Positions 1 through 12,048 of a stretch of DNA of 64,000 nucleotides are shown here, one piece after another. Origin of the DNA: Phlyctochytrium arcticum (lineage: Eukaryota > Chytridiomycota > Chytridiomycetes > Chytridiales > Chytridiaceae). The notes under the pieces were generated by a model that saw nothing but the letters and a program-made list of their open reading frames with translations, was not told the DNA's origin and ran no database searches. The translations under genes and the position numbers were made by a program. The stretch covers positions 844,260 to 908,259 of the forward strand of contig JAHLKI010000010.1 in assembly GCA_025602905.1 (NCBI GenBank), in the 5' to 3' direction. The first letter of the stretch is position 1; each line of letters starts with the position of its first letter.

Positions 1-511
1 ACCAACATTGGCTAGTTTGGGGATTGCCAAGCATCTCAGAGTTCCCACGTCTCTCAAGGTTATCGACATTCTGAGCGATTTTCGGGCTTTCCACACTGGT
101 CATCTTTCTGTGCGCGTCTTTTTGGCCCTTCCGTGAGCAGACGTGCCTTCTTTCTTTTGCACTACTGGCTCTTTCGATCAGGGTAGGAACCAATCAATCG
201 GACTTTATTCGGTTTAATCAGCTGACTTACAAATCAAATTAGATCTGAAGCGGCGATTCGCTGGCGGTCTCAAGTCGTCGATAAAGCAGGTGGGGGGGTT
301 GGCGTCTATCAATGGAGCATGAGGTTGAGGTGGCCGCCAAAGTCCCAGAATGGGACCGTAGGGCCAGTGTGACTGATTCGGTGCTCGGTGTGGCCGCCAA
401 CGTCCCAGAATGGGACCGTAGGGCCAGTGTGACTGATTCGGCGCTCGGTGTGGAGGTTGAGATGACAAGAATTGGTGGGCAGTACTCGGGATAGACGGCA
501 CACAGATGTAG
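1..511. other. 5' flank with no resolved gene; contains a 60-bp tandem duplication
   Basis: No recognisable exon could be fixed here. The F-box exon that starts at 512 is preceded by a TAG acceptor at 509-511, so an upstream coding exon should exist, here or beyond the window edge. The only structured part is a 60-bp direct repeat at 331-450. An open frame from ATG 312 to a stop at 494 covers both copies, but I found no splice from it into the F-box exon that keeps frame. Confidence 0.5.
331..450. repeat. Two-copy 60-bp direct tandem repeat
   Basis: Copies at 331-390 and 391-450 differ at about two positions. The unit is exactly 20 codons, so the open frame from 312 repeats a 20-residue block containing VPEWDRRASVTDS. 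Frame preservation is a property of the length and does not prove coding. The repeat lies immediately upstream of the F-box exon. Confidence 0.9.
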
Positions 512-1719
512 CTCATTGATTTTCTAGATTTTCTTTCGGAGCTCCCTTATGAATTGGCTATACATGTGGTGCAAGCTGTTCAAGATCTGTCCACTATCCG
601 GAAAATGTCTCTAACGTCTAAACGATGGCTCAAATTGACCAAGGAACCTCGGGTTTGGAAGTCCTTGTTCATACATGACTGGGCCATTCATATGAAAGCC
701 AAAACTTGGGACAGGCTAGGCCGGATGGCGCGTCGGGACTGGAGAGAGTTGTACCAAAACCGATGGAATTTAGAGTCCAATTGGAACAATGGACAAGTTT
801 CAGCAGCTTATATGACCGATCATGAGGACTCAGTTTACTGTGTGCAGCTGGATCGTTTTCAAGTCATCTCCGGCTCGCGAGACCGGACGATTCGATTTTG
901 GGACTTGAACACGCGGTCTTGCGTAAAGGTTCTCAGAGGTCACGATGGCTCAGTTCTATGTTTGCAAGCGAATAACAAATATATTGTCACCGGTTCCTCC
1001 GATCACACCATAATCATTTGGGACGCAAACACTCTATCAATGCTGCGCAAGCTGATTGGGCACAACGCGCAAGTTTTGGACATTCGGTTCAACGATGATG
1101 TTGTTGTGAGTTGTTCAAAAGACTGCACGATAAAGGTCTGGAATTTAAGGAGTGGAGGCCTCATTCGGACGCTTCAAGGGCACCTTGCCGCCGTAAACGC
1201 CATTCATATGCACGGTAATCTGGTTGCCTCCGCTTCCGGTGACTGTACCCTCAAATTATGGGACATCACCACAGGGGCTTGCATTAGAGACTTTACTGGT
1301 CATGTAAGAGGTCTTGCTTGTGTTCAGTTTGATGGAGAGTATTTGGTCAGTGGTTCAAATGATCATACCATTCGAATTTGGAACGCTAAGACGGGAGAAT
1401 GTGTGCGAACATTGACCGGGCATGAGGAACTGGTGCGGACACTTTGTTTCAATCGTAAGCGGATAGTGTCTGGATCCTATGATCAGACCATCAAAGTGTG
1501 GGACTTTGATACTGGTCAATTGTCTTTGACCCTCAAAGGAGCACACAACAGTTGGGTATTTCATGTTCAAATGGACGCAGCGAGGATCATTAGTGCCAGT
1601 CAGGTGTGTATTAATCGTAGTCATTATGCTCTTGGTTTAATGCCGTCACTTTGTAGGACAAACAGATCGTCATTTGGGATTTTTCCCAAAATGTCAACCA
1701 GGTCGAAGAATTTATATAG
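512..1719 (+). CDS. F-box/WD40 repeat protein, SCF substrate receptor (5' end not resolved)
   Basis: Exons 512-1603 and 1657-1719 with a 53-bp intron (GTGTGT...TTGTAG). The first exon opens in frame after an AG acceptor with LIDFLDFLSELPYELAIHVV, a classic F-box start (LP.EL), continuing to about residue 45. Seven WD40 repeats follow, each with GH near its start and a WD or WN end. Splicing the short second exon completes the seventh blade (KQIVIWD) and stops at TAG 1717-1719. Known for the family: the F-box binds Skp1 in an SCF ubiquitin ligase and the seven-bladed propeller binds phosphorylated substrates. The order resembles beta-TrCP/Met30 rather than Cdc4, but the substrate class cannot be told from sequence alone. 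The start codon must lie upstream; no ATG suits the F-box exon. Without the splice, translation would run into 26 or more unrelated residues. Confidence 0.88.
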
Positions 1720-2334
1720 CGGGCCGATCTTTAGGCTACTTTTGCCCTTCCCGTTTTACTTATACCAAAGCAGTTTTGTCGGTTTTTAATTGTATTTATT
1801 CACTTTACTTCGGCATCAGTGTCGTTAGACCCTAGATAGCTTCTTTCGTTTATTTAAATGACACGCCAAGAAAACCATCATGAACAATTGATCTGTCGGG
1901 CACTTTTAAGAATCCACTCGTCAGTTGTGTGAGAATGTAGGACATTTTTCGGCAGCGGATAGTAAAGTAATGGGTAGTGTAGATTTCCTCATGAAGTATA
2001 TATGTACATTTCGGTCATGTTTGTTCTGTCCATATTTGTCACTGGGAGAATGAGAACGAAACATACGTCGGATGCAGCGTCGGATGAACGCTTTCTGAAC
2101 GCGCTCCCACTATCGAGAAATTCACACATACATCTCATCTCTACTACATTATGGATGGTTGAAAATACACATTATTGCCCACAAAGTGAAGCCCTTTCCA
2201 ACTTCCAATTTCGCATTGGGGGTTTAGGACGATTGAGCGTTTTCCGCTGTGGACTCGAGCTGATCATCAGTGGAAAGCTAAGAAAACGGACAACTTATTA
2301 GATATGATTGCAAACAATGACCACGATCGCGTTG
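1720..2334. other. Intergenic, convergent 3' flanks
   Basis: Sits between the stop of the F-box/WD40 gene and the stop of the minus-strand NBAS/Sec39 gene, so it should hold both 3' UTRs. It is moderately AT-rich. The open frames in it have no family features. Confidence 0.5.
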
Positions 2335-5300
2335 TCAACTAACAGTGAACAGCTCCGCAGAAATATCCAAATCCCAGAATCCTTCTGGAACCGAGGTAAG
2401 TGACTCATGAGAAGTAGATACCACAGGCATCCGGAGCAGCTGCTCAGTTGATGGGGAAAAATCGAGGTCCCAGCCCGTCTGATTTTCGAGATTGGTTGTC
2501 GATAAAGGTGGTGGAGGTGCTGAAGCAATTGTTGATGTAATTGGTAAATCGAACTCCAGATCTCCAATGTCCCAACCGTCGGATGGCAAGATGAAACCGC
2601 TTTGTGGAAGACTGTCTTGGGATTTAGATGAAGGCAATTCGGCTGGGAATTGGGTGGCATCTGGTGCCCATTTGGGGATGGAATTTTGGGACGTTGATGC
2701 TGTCGCAGAGATGGTGTCATTGAGAGACTGATTGCTTGATATATGTCCGCGGTCTGTCTCTTTGATGTACAAGTCTTCCGCGCTTCGATGTTCCACCTCA
2801 TTTAGGTCCGCGTTTGAGTGCTGTGGGCCATGATCTATTGGCATTGCATAGGGTGGGCCACTGGCAGCAATGCGCTCCAGTGCCGCCATAGGTGAGTCAA
2901 TTCCTTTCCGAAAGACATTGTCATAAGCAGGATCTGAAGATTGACCCAGAATACAGCTAGTCACTTCCTCATAGAGCCGAGCCGTGTCGAAAAGATCCAC
3001 GTCGCCGTAAAATTCGCACAAAATATGGCAAATCTTCTCAATGAAGGCAAAATTAGCGCCTGCAATGATGGTGCGCATACATACAGCAGCGGCGGCCTTG
3101 GCGTCCTTCAGAAAGGCGGCTTCGAATTGCAGAACTCTCTCGGTGGGTATTCTATACCCGTGCTCGTCTTCAATATTACTTAGCCGTAAAACATGCTGTG
3201 TGTGTCTCCGAATCGTAAACAGCTCCTGCCGCGGAGCATTAGAGGCAAGCTCTTGAGCTTCCACCAGTTCGCACCCGTACTCAGCAAAATCATTCCTGTA
3301 ACTGATGGGGATGCCCATGGCGGTTTCTTCAATTGTCAGCTGTCTTACAAGGACCAACAGATCGGGAGCTGTGAGATGAGAGAGAATGCCTTTTATTCCC
3401 GACAGAGTCCTGTCCAGTGAGCGCTCGTCCATATACTCCCAAGAAACGTCGGAGATATGCTCGAGTGCCACTTGGAAATACAGTCTTGATAGAACAGTGT
3501 GCGAATCATAGGGACGTGATTGGTGTATCCTTTGCCGGTCCGAAACATCCAGGCTCTCCAGTAGAAGGATTTCAGGAAGTACTGCTTTCAAGTCATGTAG
3601 CTCGCCTTCGGATTTGAATTTGGCTAATGACTCAACAACTTCCTCTAATCTGTCCGACCTCGCTATGATGTCCAGCTTGAGATTGGCAAGGGCAGGAAGC
3701 CCCCTTAGCCGATTCAGCAGGTTGAGACGGTCTCTTACGCGTTCCGCCAAAACACGTTGCGCAGTACTTTGATTCCCTGCGTTCTCGAGGCAGGCAGAAA
3801 AGATTTCAAGAAATTGAACTTGCGACTCGTGCGGCCGCAAACCTACAGCATCAAGCATATTCTGAAGCGGGGGAATGAGGTCATCAGAATAATTTTTTAA
3901 AAAGTCTTCGTGTCCTGCAAGTTGGATTTTCAATGTTTCAGGTTGCACTTTTTCTGCAGACAGAAGCCACGGGACACGAGCAAGCAGAACATCTGAATGA
4001 GGTATTCCAAATTCTGTCGCGAGTGTCATTGCCCGGCTCAATTGAGACTTGTCGAAAGTGCAAGCCATTTGTGTAATCGCTCTAAAACGATATTCAGGAT
4101 CGGTCTGGAACATGTGTGCTATAATTCCATCTCGCTCATATAAAGACCGGACCGTCTCCTCTTGCCTTCGACTCGCCGTCAGCCTATGGTAATGCTGTGC
4201 CGCTTGTACTGCTTGCGCAGCTTCTGCCTTTCCATTGGTGTCGGCCGGGATAGCGGCCACAATGCTTGCGATGACAGGTAGATTAGCGAGGACAGCCACG
4301 GGAGAGCATTTTGCTAGCGCCAAAATCCGCGTTGGCTCCGTTTGGAACACGTAAAACAATGCTTTGAGCGCGAATAGAAGGCATATGATATTTTCATTTG
4401 CCGGCGATCTGGCAAGGTCCTCCACATAACTCATAACACTAGAATCATCATCCACGTGCATCAAATAGTGGAAACTCTGACAGGTGTTGTGCCTCCAGGA
4501 ATCTCTTGCCAGGTCGATCAAATCGTTGTCGTTCACAGACACCAGGCGATCAGCTGTTCCCCGCTCAATCCCCAAGCAGTTCGTCACCTGTTTAAGATGC
4601 ATGGCAACTTCTAATGCGCGATTGCGCAATTCTGTTTGCTCATCGTCGTCTGTCTGCGTACGCGGATCAGTGCTCAGAACTGATTCAACCGACTGATGAA
4701 AGATTGGTAGCGTCAGCTTTCCTAATGCTTGCTCAGGGTCAGCCTTGAGGCCGCTAACAATGGCTGCATGTTGTCGGTGTAATGCTATTATCGATTTATC
4801 AAAATCTCCGGTCGTTTCTTGAAGTAGCTCTGAATGAGAAGTACGCGTCATATCATGTCTTGCCTGAGTCGTGGGGTATTTGAGTATATTCGAAATCAGG
4901 CGTTCACACTCCAATGTTCGCCACAAAGAAAGGGTAGAAAGAACGGATTCGGGGGTGCCGTGCGACAAAGTGAACGCAACCAACTCCATTCGTTTTCCCA
5001 GATCAGGCCACTGCTTTGCGTTTCCTAATTTCAGACAGAGTTCGCACGTCATCCCCGTTATCGATGGATCTGAAGCTGCTTCGGCATCGAGCAGTAGCTC
5101 CTTGCAAATAGTGTATGCAGCTGGGTAGCATTCTTTCTCGATGGCCATATCGGCTATCATGACTTGCACGCGCACCTTTGCGACATTATCGTAGCTTTCG
5201 CCCAACAGCTTTTTCGATAGGTCTACGATAGTCTGCGGCGACATAAACGCATCGGGCTCATTTTTCAAGACCTGCGCGATTAGCTCCATCCGGTCCGGAC

Positions 5301-7751
5301 AAAGGCGGATTTGAATTGGCAGAATAGGAAGATTTCCGTCGGCTTCATATGTTACATTGTAACGGACCGTGAGATGATGAGTTGCTTGGATCAAATCCAG
5401 CCTGCTTTGAATAGCAGGTGTTGGGGAGAGAATTTTGAGACTAGCGAAAAACATTCCATTCCATGTGAGTTTGATGAGTTAAAAACACGTTCAATAAAGA
5501 AAGCGTACCAATCATTAGCCTTTTTCAAAAAGCCTCCAGTCATATCCCCACTGTCAGCATTATCGTAAAATTCATCCGCGGCATCCAAGACAAGAGTTTC
5601 TGCGAGATCTAGTGGTACCGGCGGCAATCCGCGAATGGGTTGTATAATCTCTTTACATAGATCAAACCTGCCGCAACTTAGAGCGACAGACAGGAATTCG
5701 CCGCAAATTTGCCATCGAGACAAGCTTCCCAAAACACCGAGTTTTTGCAGGGTAAGCATATTTTCGAGTAACCCTTGCCATTCATCATCATTCTCAAATC
5801 GCTCCTCGCTACTAGCATCCAGCACATCTTCCCCATAAGATTGACGGGCAAGAGTAATAAGGAGTTGACGTTGCAACTCGAGATTACCGTCTGCTTCCAA
5901 GAACCATGCAAGCGGCTTGTACAAGTTGTACCTATCCAGAATAAGCACTGCATCCACATGAGAGCGAAGGCGCTGAACTCGCCGTTCCAATTTAATTGAA
6001 TCATTTGAATTTCCTCGCGCAAGGGAATCCAGCGGGATACTGCCGTCAGATGCGTTGAACTCGGGTTGTATTTCCGAGGAACGATGATGATTATTTGTGA
6101 CAAAACTTGCACTTGTTTTCAAGTACTCACTGGCCGGTGGAATACATGCTATGAGACGGCGCAAGAGAGGCAATTGGCTAGCGTGTAAACACTTGTATGC
6201 GCACGCGAGGGCGACCTCGGTGACATCAACGGGGGCAGTGATAACTCGCTGGTCATTTGGAGATGACGTTGTTGAAGCTTCCAAGATAGCGACGCACCAA
6301 TCAAGATGGTCACTAGCGATTGCCTGAATCCACTCATGCAACAAACTTTCCGCCTTGCTATGTTCAGGCATTTGATGCCCCATACTCCGTTTCAAGTAAG
6401 GCAACGCAAAATCGCGAATGATAGGGACAATGGTTTCATTTGTCGCTTCGGTCGCCATCAATGAGACCATTTCATTTGGAGTCAAATCGCGAATATCGTC
6501 CAAACAAATCTCCGTGGAAAGTTTGGACGAAGCCCCAAAGCAATCATAAACAAGCATTGAGAGCGTGTGAAGATCCTCTTGCAAATCTTCCAAGCCAGTA
6601 GCGTGGTTTTGGATGCCTAGGTGGACGAAATCCAGAGCTAGATCTACTTGCCCGGAAGTTTTCTCGATGTCGATGCACCGATCGTAATACCACTGCGAGA
6701 TCGTAGATGCGCTGGCAGGATACTCGTTTTTGACCGAAAAAGTGCTAGTCTGAGAGTTGTCGGAGTCAGGGCCGTCTACCAAACCCAAGAAATCCTTTAC
6801 TGCGTCAGATTCGGTCCAGTCGGCACGCCGCCATGGAATAACTTGCCATTCAATTTCAAGTTGGCTACGAGTATCAACAAGTGGAAGGAGATGCTTATAC
6901 GTAGTGGGATCTGCAGTTTCTGGCAAGCTGCTAAGAATGCCCAGTCTGAACGGTAGTACCTCCTGCCCGTGGCGGGTGAATAGTTGCTCAAGAGCAGCTA
7001 TTTCCTCAAATCTGGCCAAGTTTACGGCTTGCTCAATAAGATCGCAATCGCGAAACCAGGTGAAATGCTCAAAGAACGTGGATCCGTCAGACATTCCACC
7101 ATCTATATCACAAGCACCAACGTATATAGCATCATGTGTCTCCAATCGATCCAGATACTTTAAAAACTGCGCGCGGTAAATGCACAAATCTGCTGTCGAA
7201 GGAGACTTTGAGGAACGGTCTCCAATGTTCTGATCTTGATCAGAGGTTTCAGACGAGCTACGCAGCACACTCTCAATTTCCTGCTCTACATCCTTCCAAA
7301 AGATTGATTCAGTCTGCTTTAAGCCGTAACGGTAGAGCAGCCTCGTTGATTTGGGCTCCTTTGCTACACAATTCGCGCAATTTGCCAAAACCCAGGTGCG
7401 GTCGTTTACTTTTGCCAAGAAATTGCGAATTGAGTCCTCTGATATATCTGAGTCAAGCCACTGTGCCTTGAATATATCTTCGGTGTCTAGGTGATGCTTA
7501 TTTGCCAGTTCGAGAGCTTCTGAATACCTCTTCTCAAGTATACAACGCTGCAAGCGTTCTAGCGGCGTTGGCTGCGGCCGAGGCGGTCGTCCTGGTATAA
7601 CTTTACGAAGTGGAGAGCCCACGTCTTTCCAATGCCAGAGAAAGGTGTCCGTCAGAATCCGGAAGGGGGCGGTGATTCTACGAAGATATTTCCCAGTCGT
7701 AGTAGGAGGTTCTCTGATCGGGTTGTCATCCTGATAGTGTTCGTTCTCCAT
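2335..7751 (-). CDS. NBAS: NBAS/Sec39-like ER-Golgi tethering protein
   Basis: Two exons on the minus strand, 7751-5509 and 5440-2335, joined over a 68-bp intron (GTACGC...GCTAG). The total is 5349 nt, 1782 residues. After a basic, Pro-rich N-terminus the Sec39 domain opens near residue 70 with CILEKRYSEALELANKHHL, then VNDRTWVLANC and a block ending KYLDRLETHDAIY, which align well with the Sec39 domain of vertebrate NBAS. The rest is alpha-helical in character. Known role: Sec39/NBAS is a subunit of the Dsl1/NRZ complex, which captures COPI vesicles at the ER; vertebrate NBAS also acts in mRNA decay. The WD40 region found at the N-terminus of vertebrate NBAS is missing, and the protein is longer than yeast Sec39 (about 700 residues) but shorter than human NBAS (about 2370). 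The last 120 residues are Ser/Pro-rich and carry three acidic Trp motifs (W1704, W1738, W1770). Confidence 0.9.
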
Positions 7752-8223
7752 GCCTGTTTCTATGCTAGTTGGTTATCGCTGATCCAGTATCAGTAGCGGC
7801 AATGTCTGCACAGTATCTGCTCTTCTCGGTCGCAACCAAGCCGATCCTTTGCCCTTCCTTACATATATACAGTGTTGGCTGACTGACTGGAATGCAAAGG
7901 AAAGCTTCCTGGGCGCCGAACATGAATGTCATCGGCCGCATGACTGTGCGCGTTGTTGGGATTGGGAAACTGGGGAAACTTGGATCTCAAAGGTCTCACA
8001 ATCCCCTCCAAAGGCTTCAAGATTGGAGTTGGAACTTGGCAGACTCAAAAACGTAGAGGCGATATACCTGCACTGACCAACGGGGAGATCTAGAGATCAT
8101 CTTCAACCTGTAACATCACCTATCCGATCATAATGGAGGTTGGCTGAGGCTACGAGCGCGACCGCTATATGAATGCCACTAAAGCAGCAGCTGTAGGACG
8201 ACTATGAAACGGAGCCCGAGGCC
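7752..8223. promoter_or_regulatory. Divergent intergenic region between NBAS/Sec39 and a small acidic protein gene
   Basis: About 470 bp between two divergent start codons, so it probably holds both promoters. No clear TATA box or repeated operator was seen. The short open frame at 7849-8076 shows nothing family-like. Confidence 0.4.
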
Positions 8224-8517
8224 ATGGACGTTGAAGATCCCAGCCCAACAGTCTTTGTTTATGGCAAGCGGTCCGCTGCATCATCCTCAAAGGGCCGTCA
8301 CCCCGGCAACTTTTCTGAAGATTCGCTAGCATTCCAAGGACCCAGTGGAAGTGGAAGCGTAGTAGGAACGAGTGCGCAGAGCGCTCATGCTGCCGAGGAA
8401 AAGTTACTCGACTTTGGGTTTGACAATGGTACGCAAGTTCGTCGGATACTTGTGAAAGAACTGCTGATTCGTTTCATAGATTTCGGAGATGATTTTGATG
8501 ATTCAAATTACATCTGA
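8224..8517 (+). CDS. Small acidic protein of unknown function
   Basis: Starts at ATG 8224 (GCCATGGAC context). The unspliced frame gives 97 residues. A 51-bp segment at 8429-8479 has a GTACGC donor and CATAG acceptor and its length is a multiple of three, so both forms are in frame; removal gives an 80-residue protein ending in an acidic, aromatic tail (DNDFGDDFDDSNYI). Given how consistently this genome uses introns of this length, the spliced form is more likely. The N-terminal half is Ser/Gly-rich and probably disordered. I do not recognise a family. It is divergent from the NBAS gene and followed by non-coding sequence. Confidence 0.45.
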   Translation: MDVEDPSPTVFVYGKRSAASSSKGRHPGNFSEDSLAFQGPSGSGSVVGTSAQSAHAAEEKLLDFGFDNGTQVRRILVKELLIRFIDFGDDFDDSNYI

Positions 8518-9223
8518 GCGTGGTTTCATTCAACTGTCGCAGCAGAAGACCCTACTACCTGAACGATCTGATCTAACTAGCCATCTGTGAGCGACGCGCC
8601 TAACGCTGGGCATCAAACTTTTGCTATACGCCATGACTGACGCACGTTTGGCATAGCTGCCATTTTTGCAGAGTGTCATATAGCACGTCTGAAAATACCC
8701 GATCACTGCATTTGTGGAAGGAGCAATCTGTAACCCAAGATATACCCCTCCGTCGTTACTGTTTGAATACATTTCCAAACTCCAAAAGAACCCCTGTGAT
8801 CGGTCACCCTTGACAGTATACTGATGATCAATCTGGGAATCAAAGATGCTCTCAATCAACAATCGTCTCCTGTGAAAGCGAAGAATTTTGATGTTGTGCA
8901 TATGATATGCGAAATATGAAAAGAATTTACAAAAATAAAAAACGGTCGAACAATGTTATGGATGGCATGATGATGATGATTCGTCACTCGTGATCAATGT
9001 TGATGATGGTGGCGTGAATAAATACTTTGCGAAACTAACGTCAACGAACGTTTAAATAGCCCAGTGTGCAAATATCGCCCAGAACGACCGCTGTATAAAG
9101 TGTCGGACCTTGTGCATTAAGTTGTTTGGTGCGGTATTTTGACCCGGGGAATAACCTAAATACCATAAAATCAGCACAACACCATAGAGTTCTTGATTTC
9201 AATTGAAGACTCACTACTCAATT
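8518..9223. other. Intergenic; contains a weak MATH-like fragment on the minus strand
   Basis: No complete gene. A minus-strand open frame at 8530-8901 contains GFFWSLEMYSN followed by GGVYLGLQI, a spacing that recalls MATH domains, but it lacks the rest of the fold and runs into unrelated sequence. 8900-9180 is AT-rich and without features. Confidence 0.35.
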
Positions 9224-10618
9224 TCAAACATCTGCAGCATGAGCATAGCCACAGTTTTCCTTGTTGGCACAGCCTTTTCCAAAGATACATGTCTTGGCAA
9301 CTGTAGGGGCCTGCTTGAAATTTCGAGAGGAGCGTTTGGAGACGGTTTTCTCGCCCTTGGCGGCACTGTCAACGAACTCTGCCAGAGTGGCCGTACCATG
9401 AGCAGGGCCATGTGCGCGTCCAGCGCCCCGTCCTCGTCGACCACGGGTACTTCGACCGCGTGATCCGCTTCCTGATTTTTGGTATCCAGACGCGTGCCTA
9501 TTTGTAGGATTCTCGAGATGATGTTGATAACCCGGATCAAGCGGAATGTCACCACCTGCGTAGCTCGGTAACGGCGTGTCATACCCGTCGTATACCGTGT
9601 AGTAGTTGGGATCGGTATATTCCAGAGTGTCGATACCTACTGCTACTGGAGCCCAGCTTGGTACGAATTCCTTGGCTTCAAGATTCCATCCAGACGAACG
9701 CTCTGATTTCGTTTCAGCGGGCTCAACCGCCGTTTCCTTCGCCATGGGCTCACTGGAGCTGGCGCCATTCTCTCCCTGTTGGGCAACTTCTCCGGTTGTC
9801 TTTTCCCCATCCGTTGGTTGTGATTCTCCGACGACGGGAAGATCAATGGAGTCAAGCTCCTTCGGTGTTGCAGCCGTCTTGACCATCTCATCAACTAGAG
9901 ACTCGTCTAGTTTGGGCTCGTCTGCAACCGTCTTCACCGTCTCATCCACCAGGGGTTCCTCTGTTGTACATTCCTCCCCAGCGATCTCAGGTACCGCTGA
10001 TGGGCTGACCACAGGCACAGATTCAGGCGCAGTGGGCTCTGTTCCAGAGGATATTTTGACAGTCGAGGGAAGGATCTCCGTGACCTGCTCATTCGCGGCC
10101 GGCAGTGCGTTTGTTGACTGATCCACAGTTTCAGAGACTGGAGGAGAAGCGGGAACAAATACCGGCGCAGACACATTCAGAGGACTTTGTGGTTGATGCT
10201 CGTCGGCAGCCGGTGCTGTGCAGGGAGGTATCACAACCGGCCCGATCGCAGTTTGTGGTGACACTTTCTCGTTGTCCGGAAACTGAGGCTTGTTTACGTC
10301 AGTTTCTGGGCATTTGACAGATTCATTGACCTGCTCTTCCGTTTTTGTAACGATTGGCTCTTTCTTCTCTGACTCCTCAGTGAGGACCAACTTGCTGACA
10401 TTTTTCTTCTTGAGTATCTTATCCGTGCGCCTCTTTCTCAAGCACTTGGGCTGATTGAGTTGTTTAGAACAAGTTCAGGGATACATCTGACCAGCACTAC
10501 TTACAGACGGTTTGGGTGCCTTTTCCACTCGACTTTTCAGCCAATATATGCCTCCTATGGAAGCAACGACCGCCAGACCGAAGGCGGTCCATTTCGTACT
10601 CTTTCCGTTGAGAATCAT
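9224..10618 (-). CDS. Membrane-anchored PAM2/RG-rich/CCCH zinc-finger protein
   Basis: Exons 10618-10505 and 10450-9224 on the minus strand with a 54-bp GTAAGT...CAG intron; 1341 nt, 446 residues. Exon 1 encodes only a membrane anchor: a hydrophobic segment at about residues 11-27 (TAFGLAVVASIGGIYWL) followed by basic residues, like the signal anchors of outer-mitochondrial or ER proteins. A long acidic, Pro/Thr-rich region follows. Residues 294-304 (NLEAKEFVPSW) are a textbook PAM2 motif, known to bind the MLLE domain of poly(A)-binding protein. Residues about 369-383 form an RG-rich stretch. The C-terminus carries one CCCH finger, C426-X5-C432-X5-C438-X3-H442, with the spacing of the Nab2/ZC3H14 class. 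Inference: a protein that tethers poly(A)-bound mRNA to a membrane. The membrane is unknown and I recognise no named orthologue. Confidence 0.8.
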
Positions 10619-12048
10619 TGCTTGGTATACGATGGGAAGCTGTTTACAGTACACAAAATCGTTTTTGGGGGCGGCTAAATATGACAGCTCCTTGTGCTCT
10701 TCAAACCGCCTAGCTGACGACGTTGAACGTTTGAAGTACGAATGAGTAGGTTGGGTTCAGCAGAGGATGGCCAGCTGGTGAATGGAGGTTGTTCGGAGAG
10801 CTCCACAATGCTCGTAAATTTTTGAAGTTCAAACAAACGATCAAAACCAGGATCAAAACCGGGGAAAACCCGTTTGAACTTGGAGGCTTAGTTCGACCAC
10901 GTGTCGATTGACTTCGGAGGCATTTCGCATTTCGGCATGATTTCGCGGACATTTCGATGATTTCGCTCTGCATTTCGCTTGGCATCATGGTCTTGAAGGA
11001 AGTTACAGGGGGAAGTAGCAAAGAATACATGGTGCTTTGATAACGTGGACTGGACCAAGCATTCGCTGCATTCTTACCAGGCCCGGGCGTGGAAGAAGCA
11101 ACTGGCGATTGCCGTTTTCGTAATTTTGGTGAAGTCGCCAAATCGTCTGCTTCATGAGCATATCGGTAGCTGAAAATCAGGATAAATATGAGACCTGGCT
11201 CCCCCCGATTGTCAGTATCCGTACTATGCGACTTTTGAGACTATGGGATAGTGGACTTGACTGTTACGACCTTTTCAAACCAGGTTCTCGCTTGTGGATG
11301 GGTTGCGTTTTCGAAAACTTGAGACGTGATCTCAAAGCCGCTTTCAGTAAGGCCGGCTCCGCAGTTTCGCTGATGTCTTGGGGGTTGTTGTTGGGAAAGA
11401 CTCAAACGTCTTACATGTCCGACGAACACCAGGCATGCATATGAGATCACTGACCGGCTGTCCAGCCAATAGGATTTTTTAAAGTGCAGCCTATGTTCAT
11501 GTAACACTCCTCTTCCGAGCATTCATTTATGCTTCAAAGGTCACCGCAGTTTCTATTGGGCTTTCACAACACCTCATGTTGCCCTTGTCTTTCCAAATTC
11601 ATTAGCCTAGGCTTCTGCGGCCAAAAACTGTGAGAAGACCCCTTGACGGGATGGGATTGAATATTGATACGCGTTCAAAGTACCCGAAATATCATCTCAC
11701 GTCGATCACCAGGATAGTGTCCGGGATATTTTGGCTACTGTGATCCCCCTCCGTTAGTTGCTCATGGCCGTCTCGTTCGCCTTTCCTTAACACTTGATGT
11801 GGCAGTCCTACTTCTCTCCTCTTTCGGATTGCGACACCTTCTGCGTATTCTTGGTTTGGCCCGGAAGCTCCTAACATTTACCCAAATGGAAAACCAGACA
11901 TCAGAGGGAGAACCAGTAGTACAAGATAAACCTGAATTACATGCTATAATGGCAGGTGTGATTAAAATACAAATGGAAGCCCAATAGATATAGCACAAAC
12001 AAATACAGAGAAAAAAATGTCGAAAAAGATTGAAACAGGTAGGGGGGG
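10619..12048. other. Intergenic, 1.4 kb, no supported gene
   Basis: Frames on both strands are short and without family features. The one local pattern is a cluster of TTTCG hexamer-like repeats at about 10919-10978 (CATTTCG/GATTTCG alternating). The stretch should contain the promoter of the minus-strand PAM2 gene and the 3' UTR of the minus-strand TPR gene. Confidence 0.45.

Noticed and set aside
1604..1789. Extension of the F-box/WD40 frame to 1789
   Set aside because: It reads through a 53-bp intron into non-family residues. Splicing completes the seventh WD40 blade and gives a nearby stop.
10710..11141. Minus-strand frame of 143 codons
   Set aside because: Low-complexity Ser/Pro/Leu composition and no supporting features. 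It covers the TTTCG repeat patch.
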